Shown here: piece after piece, positions 17,474 through 24,288 of the stretch
How positions within the stretch are numbered: the first letter of the stretch is position 1
Layout of the letters: each line of letters opens with the position of its first letter
Source: VBDM01 sp035702665
Lineage (GTDB): Bacteria; Pseudomonadota; Gammaproteobacteria; Burkholderiales; SG8-39
Reading direction: 5' to 3'
Assembly (NCBI GenBank): GCA_035702665.1
Contig: DASSQD010000069.1
Location: forward strand, 46,740 to 110,739
Length of the DNA: 64,000 nt
The notes under the pieces: generated by a model
What the model saw: the letters and a program-made list of their open reading frames with translations, nothing else
What the model was told of the DNA's origin: nothing
The model's database searches: none
Program-made: the position numbers and the translations under genes

Positions 17474-18214
17474 ATGGCGACGCTCCTCAGCGCGAACATC
17501 AACAAGGTCGCCCTGCTGCGCAACACGCGCACGATCGGCATTCCCGACGTCGTCCGCGCGGCGCGCATCGCCCTGGACGCCGGCGCGCACGGCATCACGG
17601 TCCATCCGCGCCCCGACGGGCGCCATGTGCGCGCGCACGACGTGCGGAATCTCGCGAGCGTGGTGCGGGAGCACCCGGGCGCGGAGTTCAACATCGAGGG
17701 CAATCCTTTCCACGGCCTGCTCGAGTTCGTGCGCGAGGTGCGGCCGGCGCAGTGCACGCTCGTTCCCGACGAGACCGGCGCGTTCACGTCCGACCACGGC
17801 TGGGACCTGGCCAGGGATGCGCGCAAGCTCGAACCGGTGCTGGCCGAGCTCAAGGGCCTCAAGGTGCGCGTGAGCCTCTTTATGGATCCGGTCCCGGACG
17901 CGATGGCCGCTGCCGCAGGGCTGGGCGCCGACCGCGTGGAGCTGTACACGGAACCGTACGCGCGGGCGTTCGCCGGCGCGGATCGCGGCGCGGTGCTCGC
18001 GCGCTATGCCGGGGCGGCGCGCGCGGCCCAGGCGCAGGGCTTGGGCGTCAACGCGGGCCACGATCTGAACCTCGACAACCTGGCGCCTTTCCTCCGGGTG
18101 GTTCCCGGGGTGCTGGAAGTCTCGATCGGGCACGCTCTCATCGCGGACGCGCTGGAGCTCGGTCTCGCGGAGGCCGTGAGCCGCTATCTCGACGCCATCC
18201 GGCAGGGCGCATGA
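17474..18214 (+). CDS. pdxJ: Pyridoxine 5'-phosphate synthase
   Basis: A 246-residue TIM-barrel enzyme that condenses 3-amino-2-oxopropyl phosphate with deoxyxylulose 5-phosphate to give pyridoxine 5'-phosphate. Characteristic segments are SANINKVALLRNTR (N-terminus), GITVHPRPDGRHV, NIEGNPF, VRVSLFMDP and GVNAGHDLNLDNL. The ATG at 17474 is 5 nt after the recO stop; its end overlaps acpS by 4 nt. Confidence 0.96.
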   Translation: MATLLSANINKVALLRNTRTIGIPDVVRAARIALDAGAHGITVHPRPDGRHVRAHDVRNLASVVREHPGAEFNIEGNPFHGLLEFVREVRPAQCTLVPDETGAFTSDHGWDLARDARKLEPVLAELKGLKVRVSLFMDPVPDAMAAAAGLGADRVELYTEPYARAFAGADRGAVLARYAGAARAAQAQGLGVNAGHDLNLDNLAPFLRVVPGVLEVSIGHALIADALELGLAEAVSRYLDAIRQGA

Positions 18215-18615
18215 TTCTCGGCATCGGCACCGATCTGTGCGAGGTGAGCCGCGTCGAGCGCGCGCTCGAGCGCTTCGGCGAGCGCTTCGCCGCGAGGATC
18301 CTGGTGGCGTCCGAGCTCGAGGTGTTCCGCAGGCGCAAGATGCGCGCGGGCTATCTCGCCAAGCGCTTCGCGGCGAAGGAGGCGTTCTCCAAAGCGCTGG
18401 GGGTAGGCATCCGCTACCCGGTCAACTGGCACAACGTGTGGGTCGTCAACGAGCGCTCCGGAAAGCCCGTGTTCCGGTTCTCCGAGGCGCTGGGCGCGCT
18501 TCTCGAGCGCCGCGGCGTCGAAAGCGTCCACCTTTCTCTGACCGACGAGATCGGGATGGCGTGCGCCTTCGTGGTCATCGAGGGCGCGCGCCGCAAGGGA
18601 CGATCGAAGGAATGA
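18211..18615 (+). CDS. acpS: Holo-[acyl-carrier-protein] synthase
   Basis: A 134-residue phosphopantetheinyl transferase that activates AcpP. MILGIGTDLCEVSRVERAL carries the Mg-binding Asp, and RFAAKEAFSKALGVGI is the second catalytic motif with Glu/Lys. The C-terminus has HLSLTDEIGMACAFVV. ATG 18211 overlaps the pdxJ stop; the end overlaps nagZ by 4 nt. It completes the fatty acid pathway encoded at 2.7-7.9 kb. Confidence 0.96.
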   Translation: MILGIGTDLCEVSRVERALERFGERFAARILVASELEVFRRRKMRAGYLAKRFAAKEAFSKALGVGIRYPVNWHNVWVVNERSGKPVFRFSEALGALLERRGVESVHLSLTDEIGMACAFVVIEGARRKGRSKE

Positions 18616-19610
18616 AAGCCGGCGCGGTGATGCTCGACGTCGCCGGCCTCGAGCTCGGCGCCGAGGACCGGGAGCGCCTGCGCCACCCGTCGACGGGCGG
18701 CGTGATCCTTTTCGCGCGCAACTTCGAGTCGCCCCGGCAGCTGCTCGCGCTTACGAAGGCGATCAGGGGGGAGCGGCCGGAGCTGCTGATCGCCGTCGAC
18801 CACGAGGGCGGGAGGGTGCAGCGCTTCAAGGAAGGCTTTACGCGCATTCCGCCGATGCGCCTGCTCGGCGAGCGCTGGGAGGTGGACGCGGGCGCGGCGA
18901 GGGCGCTGGCGGAATCGGTCGGCTACGTGATCGCGGTCGAGCTGCGCGGTCACGGCGTCGATTTCAGCTTCGCGCCGGTCCTCGACGTCGATTTCGGGTC
19001 GAGCGGCGTGATCGGGGACCGCGCGTTCTCCGACGAGCCCACGGTGATCGCCGCGCTCGCCGCCGCGTTCGCGGCGGGCCTCGCCGCCGGGGGCGCCGCT
19101 TCGGTCGGCAAGCATTTTCCCGGCCACGGCTACGCCGAAGCCGATTCGCACATCGCAGTCCCCGTCGACGAGCGCGGCTTCGACGACATCGACGCGACCG
19201 ATCTGCACCCCTACCGCGAGCTGATCGCGCGCGGGCTCGGCGGCGTGATGCCGGCGCACGTGATCTATCCCCGCGTGGACGACCGCCCGGCCGGCTACTC
19301 ACGGATCTGGCTGCAGGACATCCTGCGCGGTCACCTCGGGTTCGACGGAATGATCTTCAGCGACGACCTGTCGATGGAGGGCGCGCGCGTCGCGGGCGGA
19401 CCGGCGGAACGGGCGCTCGCCGCGATCGAGGCGGGCTGCGACATGGTGCTGCTGTGCAACGCGCCCGAGGCCGTCCCCGGGGTCCTCGAGGCGCTGAAAG
19501 GCCGCTCCCCCGACCCCAGGCGCCTCGCGCTCATGCGCGGGCGCGGCTCGACCGCGCCGGAAGGACGCTACGCGGAGGCGGTCGCGGCCGTGCGTGGCGC
19601 GGTGGCCTGA
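18612..19610 (+). CDS. nagZ: Beta-N-acetylhexosaminidase NagZ
   Basis: A 332-residue glycoside hydrolase family 3 enzyme that removes N-acetylglucosamine from muropeptides during wall recycling. GGVILFARNF and LIAVDHEGGRVQRF lie in the N-terminal half; KHFPGHGYAEADSH holds the Asp-His acid/base dyad; IFSDDLSMEGA contains the nucleophile Asp. Cytoplasmic, no signal peptide. The start overlaps the acpS stop. Confidence 0.95.
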   Translation: MKAGAVMLDVAGLELGAEDRERLRHPSTGGVILFARNFESPRQLLALTKAIRGERPELLIAVDHEGGRVQRFKEGFTRIPPMRLLGERWEVDAGAARALAESVGYVIAVELRGHGVDFSFAPVLDVDFGSSGVIGDRAFSDEPTVIAALAAAFAAGLAAGGAASVGKHFPGHGYAEADSHIAVPVDERGFDDIDATDLHPYRELIARGLGGVMPAHVIYPRVDDRPAGYSRIWLQDILRGHLGFDGMIFSDDLSMEGARVAGGPAERALAAIEAGCDMVLLCNAPEAVPGVLEALKGRSPDPRRLALMRGRGSTAPEGRYAEAVAAVRGAVA

Positions 19611-19625
19611 GGCACACTAGAGCCG

Positions 19626-20564
19626 ATGGCACACGAGCATCATCACCACGACCATGACCATCACGGCCATGATCACGGCCACCATCACCACGCGCCGCGC
19701 GACTTCGGCGTCGCCTTCGCGATAGGCATCGGCCTCAATTTCATTTTCGTCGTGGTCGAAGCGGTGTACGGCGTGCTCGCGCACTCGATGGCGCTGCTCG
19801 CCGACGCGGGGCACAATCTCTCCGACGTGCTCGCGCTCGCGCTCGCGTGGGGCGCGAGCCGGCTCGCGCGCCGGGAGCCCTCCGCGCGCTTCACCTACGG
19901 GCTGCGCAGCACCTCGATCCTGGCGGCGCTGGTCAACGCCGCGCTGCTGTTCCTGGTCACCGGCGGCATCGCCTGGGAGTCGATGCAGCGTCTCGTCGAG
20001 CCGGAGCCGGTCGCGAGCAAGACCGTGATCTGGGTCGCTCTCCTCGGGATCGTCGTGAACGCGACGAGCGCCGTCCCGTTCGCGAAGAGCGGCGGCGACC
20101 TCAATGTCCGTGCCGCCTTCCTGCACCTCGCGGCCGACGCTGCGGTCTCGCTCGGCGTCGTGGTCGCGGCGCTCGTGACCCTTTCGACCGGCTGGCTGTG
20201 GCTCGACCCGGTGATGGGGCTCGCGATCGCGCTGGTCATCATCGTCGGCACCTGGGGGCTGCTCAAGGACTCGGTGACCTTGGCCCTCAACGCCGTGCCC
20301 GCGCACATCGATCCGGACAAGGTGCGGGCTTACCTCGCGACGCTGTCAGGCGTCTCGGAAGTCCACGACCTGCACATCTGGGCCATGAGCACCACCGAGA
20401 CCGCGCTCACCGTGCACCTCGTCATGCCCAAGGGACACCCGGGCGACGCCTTCACCGCGGAAATCTGCAAGGAGCTGCGCGAGCGCCACCACGTGCACCA
20501 CGCGACCGTGCAGATCGAGACCGGCGCGCAGCCCTGCGAGCTCGCGCCGGATCACGTGGTGTAG
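19626..20564 (+). CDS. CDF-family cation efflux transporter with His-rich N-terminus
   Basis: A 312-residue cation diffusion facilitator exporting Zn2+, Cd2+ or Co2+ in exchange for protons. Residues 1-26 are dominated by His with Asp/Gly (MAHEHHHHDHDHHGHDHGHH), a likely metal-binding tail. Six membrane segments follow. The membrane metal site is formed by HNLSD in TM2 and HLAAD in TM5. The C-terminal cytoplasmic domain includes VHDLHIWAMS. Closest named types are ZitB/CzcD; the ion cannot be assigned. It is the last GC-rich gene before the cassette array. Confidence 0.88.
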   Translation: MAHEHHHHDHDHHGHDHGHHHHAPRDFGVAFAIGIGLNFIFVVVEAVYGVLAHSMALLADAGHNLSDVLALALAWGASRLARREPSARFTYGLRSTSILAALVNAALLFLVTGGIAWESMQRLVEPEPVASKTVIWVALLGIVVNATSAVPFAKSGGDLNVRAAFLHLAADAAVSLGVVVAALVTLSTGWLWLDPVMGLAIALVIIVGTWGLLKDSVTLALNAVPAHIDPDKVRAYLATLSGVSEVHDLHIWAMSTTETALTVHLVMPKGHPGDAFTAEICKELRERHHVHHATVQIETGAQPCELAPDHVV

Positions 20565-20748
20565 TAGTTGAATACATACGGAAATTCCGCGCACGAGGCG
20601 CCTATCCTGTGATAGTAAGCACGAAACCGAGCTGCAACATGCAAGTTACACGGCAAGAGACAGAGTCAACGACTTGAATTCTTTGCCAGATCAGATTTCA
20701 GTCGGGGGCTAGCGTCTAGATAGAGGACATTTCGGAAGTTCACTATAC
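20565..20748. other. Low-GC spacer before the cassette array, no gene seen
   Basis: A 184-base segment after the transporter stop with no convincing reading frame and lower GC than its left neighbour. No integrase gene or clear Pc-type promoter is visible. GCCTATC at 20600-20606 followed by GATAGTAAGC resembles the reverse complement of the bases before the first core site (GCCTAACGTATAGTGAAC), so it may be the left arm of a degenerate recombination site. Confidence 0.4.
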
Positions 20749-20755
20749 GTTAGGC
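20749..20755 (+). other. First core site GTTAGGC (left end of array)
   Basis: A perfect GTTRRRY core site 8 nt before the first cassette ATG. A convincing inverse core was not found upstream except the degenerate GCCTATC at 20600, which would imply a 156-bp site. It may be an attI remnant, a degenerate attC, or the junction of a secondary-site insertion. Confidence 0.55.
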
Positions 20756-20763
20756 TGCGACAA

Positions 20764-21087
20764 ATGCCCCGTCCTCCGAAACGCTTTCTGATATCAATGC
20801 TTCTCGGGTTTGGGTCGGCGATTATCTTGATTGTGGTCACGTTCTTTAGTGCTCTAGAGTTTCGCGATTTCGCAGCATTCGTTTGGGCTCCGGGCGAGTT
20901 TCTTGTTCGCAGCTCTAACGCCATTTGTCCACCGTTCGGGGTCGAGTGTTTCCTCGGCTCGCGCCGGCAAGGTGCGCATCACCTTTGGCTCTTGATTTGC
21001 TTGCTTATTTCTTGGGGCTTCATGCTGTCGGTCGTCTGGTGGTGCGGTCTCAGCCTAACCGCGCGTTCGAGAGCGGACGCGCTGTGA
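20764..21087 (+). CDS. Cassette gene 1: small membrane protein of unknown function
   Basis: A 107-residue protein with two membrane helices, about residues 8-30 (FLISMLLGFGSAIILIVVTFFSALEF without its ends) and 72-95 (HLWLLICLLISWGFMLSVVWW), and Cys pairs in the loop between. No family recognised. It starts 8 nt after the GTTAGGC core and its last 12 codons run into the attC site beginning at 21053, both typical for cassette genes. Codon use and GC differ from the backbone. No ribosome binding site is evident. Confidence 0.65.
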   Translation: MPRPPKRFLISMLLGFGSAIILIVVTFFSALEFRDFAAFVWAPGEFLVRSSNAICPPFGVECFLGSRRQGAHHLWLLICLLISWGFMLSVVWWCGLSLTARSRADAL

Positions 21088-21145
21088 AGCGGCGCGTCCT
21101 TGCGTCGTGTTTCCCGCGGCGCGCCGCTCAACGCGAACGTTAGGG
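21053..21145 (+). other. attC site 1 (93 bp)
   Basis: Inverse core GCCTAAC at 21053-21059 and core GTTAGGG at 21139-21145 pair across the site. Inside them the left arm CGCGTTCGAGAGCGG pairs with the reverse complement of the right arm (CGCGTTGAGCGG), leaving unpaired bases on one side, as needed for folded bottom-strand recognition by IntI. An internal hairpin GGACGCGC/GCGCGTCC forms part of the variable terminal structure. Confidence 0.85.
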
Positions 21146-21150
21146 CGCCA

Positions 21151-21708
21151 ATGCGAATTGCCACGTCAGTCATGCTGTGTTCGCTTGCAAGTTTGCTCGC
21201 CTGCCAATCCACGACGACGGAAGCACCTTTCGCATCGCCTCCTTCGATTGCGTTGCCACCAGAGGGTGAGTCTTTGCTGTATCTCTTTCGACCCACGCTC
21301 GACCGGGTCGGCAAGTCCGAGAAACCAACTCTTACCGTCGATGACCAACTGGTTGGCGCGGTAAGCCACTCAACCTACACGTTCGTCTCGCTCAAACCAG
21401 GACGCCACCGCTTGAAGTTGATTCCGGGGCCAGGCGAGTCGTCCGGGTGGAACACCGAGGTCGGGTTTGAAGTTACGTCGGGTGAGACCTATTTCGTTGC
21501 CATCTGGAATCAAGATCAACGAGATACCCGACGTGCGATCCTGCCCATACCAGTCCCGGGGTCGCTGTACTTCGTTTCCATCGGCGGCCCATTCGGTCCG
21601 GAACCGAGGGTTCGGTTTGAGCCAGTTGATAGAGACGTCGGAGTTACCGCGCTTGTTGGCCTACGCTTCTTTGAGGCGCAGGCCAGTCACTTGACCGCGC
21701 AGCCATGA
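21151..21708 (+). CDS. Cassette gene 2: DUF2846-like lipoprotein
   Basis: A 185-residue lipoprotein: signal MRIATSVMLCSLASLLACQS with lipobox LLAC (Cys18). The mature part has LPPEGESLLYLFRP, LTVDDQLVGAVSHSTYTFVSLKPGRHRLKL and GETYFVAIWN, resembling the beta-sandwich DUF2846 pattern. The ATG at 21151 lies 5 nt after the core site, and the frame ends shortly before attC site 2. Likely attached to the inner leaflet of the outer membrane; role unknown. Confidence 0.7.
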   Translation: MRIATSVMLCSLASLLACQSTTTEAPFASPPSIALPPEGESLLYLFRPTLDRVGKSEKPTLTVDDQLVGAVSHSTYTFVSLKPGRHRLKLIPGPGESSGWNTEVGFEVTSGETYFVAIWNQDQRDTRRAILPIPVPGSLYFVSIGGPFGPEPRVRFEPVDRDVGVTALVGLRFFEAQASHLTAQP

Positions 21709-21727
21709 CCACACCTCTCAAGTGCCG

Positions 21728-21805
21728 CGCTAACATTTCGCTGCATCCGACGGTCTTGTCGCCCCTGCGCGGTGCCAAGACCGCGGCTGAGTTCGGCCGT
21801 TAGAG
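21728..21805 (+). other. attC site 2 (78 bp)
   Basis: Inverse core CGCTAAC (21728-21734) and core GTTAGAG (21799-21805) bracket imperfectly complementary arms CTGCATCCGACGG and the reverse complement CTCAGCCGCGG. The inner stem GGTCTTG (21752-21758) / CAAGACC (21776-21782) is perfect. Its sequence differs from sites 1 and 3, which share GCGAACGTTAGG at the right end. Confidence 0.82.
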
Positions 21806-21810
21806 GGCAT

Positions 21811-22344
21811 GTGCGCAGCTTGCTTATTACGGTCGTCGTAGCGTTGGCCGCAGCTTGCTCACCATCTGAGTATGGTTTGAGCAGTAAGGATCCGGTGCAT
21901 ATGGCGATGCTGACAACTCAGATGCGAGATGCGGGGATCCCGTTCCGGACAAGTGCAGATGGAATGCTTTTGTACAAGCCTGAATACCGCGCGCAAGTAG
22001 AAGCAATCGATTCACGGCTGAATCGCCCTTATGTGGACGCCATCTTCGAGCGCGACGACTACGCCAAGATTTATTTGGCTCAGCTCCTCGCGATGAATCG
22101 TAGCTACCACCTTTACACCACAGCCGGGAAGCAAGCCGTGCGATGGTGGCCTGAAAGCCCTGACGAGCCAATAATACTCAATGACCAAGTGGCGGTCGCT
22201 TGGCAGAAAGCTCAACCGACTGTCGTCGCCAAACCATGCGATCGGCAAGCGAAGCCCTCTAACCGCGCACCCCAACCGGACGCGCGCACAAGCGCTTCGC
22301 CGTGCAGGGGTTATCGGCCGCGCCCCGGTGAGCGCGAACGTTAG
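21811..22344 (+). CDS. Cassette gene 3: putative lipoprotein of unknown function
   Basis: A 177-residue product with a lipoprotein-like signal (LLITVVVALAAAC, Cys about residue 19). The mature part SSKDPVHMAMLTTQMRDAGIPFRTSADGMLLY resembles small periplasmic proteins in which a short domain handles a peptide or ligand, but no family is recognised. The start is GTG 21811, 5 nt after the core site; an ATG at 21809 is out of frame. The last part is read through attC site 3 and the stop TAG is the TAG of the GTTAGGC core, as in many cassettes. Confidence 0.6.
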   Translation: MRSLLITVVVALAAACSPSEYGLSSKDPVHMAMLTTQMRDAGIPFRTSADGMLLYKPEYRAQVEAIDSRLNRPYVDAIFERDDYAKIYLAQLLAMNRSYHLYTTAGKQAVRWWPESPDEPIILNDQVAVAWQKAQPTVVAKPCDRQAKPSNRAPQPDARTSASPCRGYRPRPGERER

Positions 22345-22346
22345 GC
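22257..22346 (+). other. attC site 3 (90 bp)
   Basis: Inverse core CTCTAAC (22257-22263) and core GTTAGGC (22340-22346). The left arm CGCGCACCCCAACCGG matches the reverse complement of the right arm CGCGCTCACCGG with extra unpaired bases on the left. The right end GCGCGAACGTTAGGC closely resembles attC site 1, suggesting these two cassettes derive from the same integron family. Confidence 0.83.
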
Positions 22347-22351
22347 CTCAG

Positions 22352-22429
22352 ATGACGCGACAAAGCAAACGTCAACGCTGGATTGGGCCGCCCTACCGAC
22401 CAATAGCGATCAACGAGGAGTTGCGATGA
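22352..22429 (+). CDS. 25-codon leader ORF overlapping the DoxX start
   Basis: A short frame starting 5 nt after the core site and encoding MTRQSKRQRWIGPPYRPIAI followed by NEELR. Its TGA (22427-22429) overlaps the DoxX ATG (22426-22428), and its last codons contain the DoxX ribosome binding site GAGGAG (22415-22420). It may be a translational coupling device, as short ORFs at attI sites of some integrons are. Whether it is translated cannot be shown from sequence. Confidence 0.4.
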   Translation: MTRQSKRQRWIGPPYRPIAINEELR

Positions 22430-22863
22430 TGACCAATTCACAAACCCCCGCGTGGGCAACCGCAGCCGTGCTCATAGGACGCTTTGTTTTCGCCGCAGTT
22501 TTCCTCATGGCACTGATATTCAAGGTGATGGATATCGATGGCACGGCGGCTTATATCGCGGCGGCCGGCTTCCCTGTTCCGAAGGTTCTTGCCTGGTTGG
22601 CGGCGCTGTTCGAGCTGGCGCTGACCGGTTGCCTCCTGACCGGAGCTTTCTTCGCTGAAGCCGCATTGCTTGCGGCGGCTTACGTGCTCTTCCTCGCTTT
22701 TGCGTTTCACGGTCCGTCGCATTGGAGCGGAAGTCAGACGGAGTTCGGCTTCTTCGTCGATCACTTCACGTTCATAGCGGGCCTTCTGTTTGCGGCCGTG
22801 CATGGACCCGGTACACGGCTGGCGATCACTCTCCGCTTCCTCAGGACGCCCGCGAAAACGTGA
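22426..22863 (+). CDS. Cassette gene 4: DoxX family membrane protein
   Basis: A 145-residue protein with four membrane helices, typical of the DoxX/DoxD family: LIGRFVFAAVFLMALIFKV, then PVPKVLAWLAALFELALTGCLL, AALLAAAYVLFLAFAF and FTFIAGLLFAAV. Members are inner-membrane proteins linked to redox or quinone chemistry; the role here is unknown. The start is ATG 22426 with GAGGAG 6 nt upstream. No complete attC follows it, so the right end of the array is truncated or decayed. Confidence 0.75.
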   Translation: MMTNSQTPAWATAAVLIGRFVFAAVFLMALIFKVMDIDGTAAYIAAAGFPVPKVLAWLAALFELALTGCLLTGAFFAEAALLAAAYVLFLAFAFHGPSHWSGSQTEFGFFVDHFTFIAGLLFAAVHGPGTRLAITLRFLRTPAKT

Positions 22864-22920
22864 ACAACTCCACGTTAGCTGACCACCAGGTAGTTCCGCT
22901 CCGAGCTTAGGTCAGCCATC

Positions 22921-23565
22921 GTGTCCAAGGTTCGCGTTCTCAGCTTCGCAGTTTCGGTCGACGGCTTCGGCGCCGGTCCGCTCCAGGACATGCAGAACCC
23001 GATCGGGGTGCGCGGCATGGAGCTCATGGAATGGTTCTTCCACACCCGCGCGTGGCGAAGCATGCACGGCCAATCGGACGGGGAGACGGGCGTCGACAAC
23101 GGCATGGCCGAGCGCGGCTTTGCCGGCATCGGGGCGTGGGTCCTCGGGCGCAACATGTTCGGGCCGGTGCGCGGCCCCTGGCCGGACGAATCCTGGCGCG
23201 GCTGGTGGGGCGAGGAGCCGCCGTATCACGTGCCGGTCTTCGTGCTGACCCGCCATCGCCGCGCGCCGCTCCGGATGGCCGGGGGCACGGAGTTCCGTTT
23301 CGTGACGGAAGGGATCGAGGCGGCGCTTGCGCAGGCGAAGGAAGCGGCCGGCGTCGGGGACGTGCGCATCGGCGGCGGCGTCGCGACGGTCCGCCAGTAT
23401 CTTCAGGCGCGGCTGATCGACGAGCTGCATCTCGCGATCCGGCCGGTCCTCATGGGCGCGGGCGAACGCCTGTGGGAGGGGCTGGACCTCGCGTCGCTGG
23501 GATACGAATGCTCCGAGGCGGTCGCCGGGGAGCGCGCCTATCACGTGTTCCTGAGGCGCCGCTAG
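22921..23565 (+). CDS. Dihydrofolate reductase family protein (RibD C-terminal domain)
   Basis: A 214-residue member of the RibD_C/DHFR-like fold. Markers are SVDGFGAGPLQDMQNP at the N-terminus, WVLGRNMFG, PVFVLTRH, DVRIGGGVATVRQYLQARLIDELHLAI and PVLMGAGERL. Such stand-alone proteins are NADPH-dependent reductases of uncertain substrate, not the folA or trimethoprim-resistance DHFR. The start is GTG 22921. Its GC is that of the backbone, so it lies outside the cassette array. Confidence 0.85.
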   Translation: MSKVRVLSFAVSVDGFGAGPLQDMQNPIGVRGMELMEWFFHTRAWRSMHGQSDGETGVDNGMAERGFAGIGAWVLGRNMFGPVRGPWPDESWRGWWGEEPPYHVPVFVLTRHRRAPLRMAGGTEFRFVTEGIEAALAQAKEAAGVGDVRIGGGVATVRQYLQARLIDELHLAIRPVLMGAGERLWEGLDLASLGYECSEAVAGERAYHVFLRRR

Positions 23566-23571
23566 CCGGAG

Positions 23572-24288
23572 CTACCAGGGAATCGGCTTCAGGGCCCGGA
23601 AGAATCCGCCCGTCGGACCGTCGTCGGGCAGGGTGGCCGCCCACACGATCGTCTTCACGCCTTCCTCGGGCTCGAGCTTCGCCTGCGGCCCGCCCATGTC
23701 GGTCTTCACCCATCCGGGGCACACCGAGTTGACGAGCACGCCCGTGCCGCCCAGCTCCGCGGAAAAAATGCGCGTCAGCGCGTTGAGCGCCGTCTTCGAG
23801 ATACGGTAGGCGGGATAGCCGCCGCCCATGTCGTTGAGCTGCCCGAGTCCGGAGGAGACGTTGACGATGCGTCCGTAGCGGCGCTCGCGCATGCCCGGCG
23901 CGAGCGCCTGGATGACGCGATAGGCACCGAGCACATTCGTCTCGAAGGTCTCGCGAAGCAGGTCCGGCGGGATGTCGAGCGCGCTTTCGCTCAGGAGGCC
24001 CGCGGCGAGCGGGTTCTCGTCGCTCTCGAGCATCACGCCCGCGTTGTTGACGAGCGCATCGATCGCGCCGATCTCCTCCAGCCGCGCGCAGCTCGCGTCG
24101 CTCGCGACGTCGAGCTCGACAGGACGGACGTCGAGCTTCTCGCCGCGGAGGAGTTTCGCGGCGGCTTCGGCATTGCGGAGGTCTCGCGAGGCGAGAAGGA
24201 CGCGGTAGCCGGCGCGCGCCAGCTGGCGCGAGGTCTCGAGACCCAGGCCGCGGTTCGCTCCGGTGACGAGCGCGGTGCGCGCGGCCAT
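23572..24288 (-). CDS. SDR family oxidoreductase
   Basis: A 238-residue short-chain dehydrogenase with TGANRGLG (residues 9-16), LVNNAGVM and the catalytic YRISK (Tyr/Lys) preceded by VNVSSGLG. The C-terminal PGWVKTDMGG is typical of carbonyl-reductase-like SDRs. The substrate is unknown. The start ATG overlaps the efp stop by one base, so it is probably co-transcribed with efp. Confidence 0.88.
   Translation of the reverse strand: MAARTALVTGANRGLGLETSRQLARAGYRVLLASRDLRNAEAAAKLLRGEKLDVRPVELDVASDASCARLEEIGAIDALVNNAGVMLESDENPLAAGLLSESALDIPPDLLRETFETNVLGAYRVIQALAPGMRERRYGRIVNVSSGLGQLNDMGGGYPAYRISKTALNALTRIFSAELGGTGVLVNSVCPGWVKTDMGGPQAKLEPEEGVKTIVWAATLPDDGPTGGFFRALKPIPW

Larger units (their letters stand above)
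20749..22863 (+). mobile_element. Integron gene-cassette array without integrase (CALIN-like)
   Basis: Four consecutive cassette-like units, all on the plus strand, are delimited by core sites GTTAGGC (20749), GTTAGGG (21139), GTTAGAG (21799) and GTTAGGC (22340). Three have full attC structure with an inverse core 71-86 nt upstream of the core. Each cassette frame starts 5-8 nt after a core site, the usual cassette layout. GC drops sharply: row 20821-20880 has 25 G/C of 60 against 41 of 60 in row 20281-20340. No intI is present in the window, so it is a cluster of attC sites lacking an integrase, or the remnant of an integron. Confidence 0.85.

Noticed and set aside
20585..20593. Short inverted repeat around GGAAATTCC after the metal exporter as a terminator
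   Set aside because: Arms of 5 bp with a one-base loop and no T run; cannot form a real hairpin.
22858..22876. AACGTG/CACGTT hairpin after DoxX as a terminator
   Set aside because: Only 6 bp, AT-containing and with no T run.
22874..22880. GTTAGCT as a fourth complete attC core
   Set aside because: The sixth base does not fit GTTRRRY and no inverse core lies within 150 nt upstream.
22921..23565. DHFR-family gene as a trimethoprim-resistance integron cassette (dfr)
   Set aside because: Sequence is RibD-C-like, GC matches the backbone, and it is not flanked by attC.
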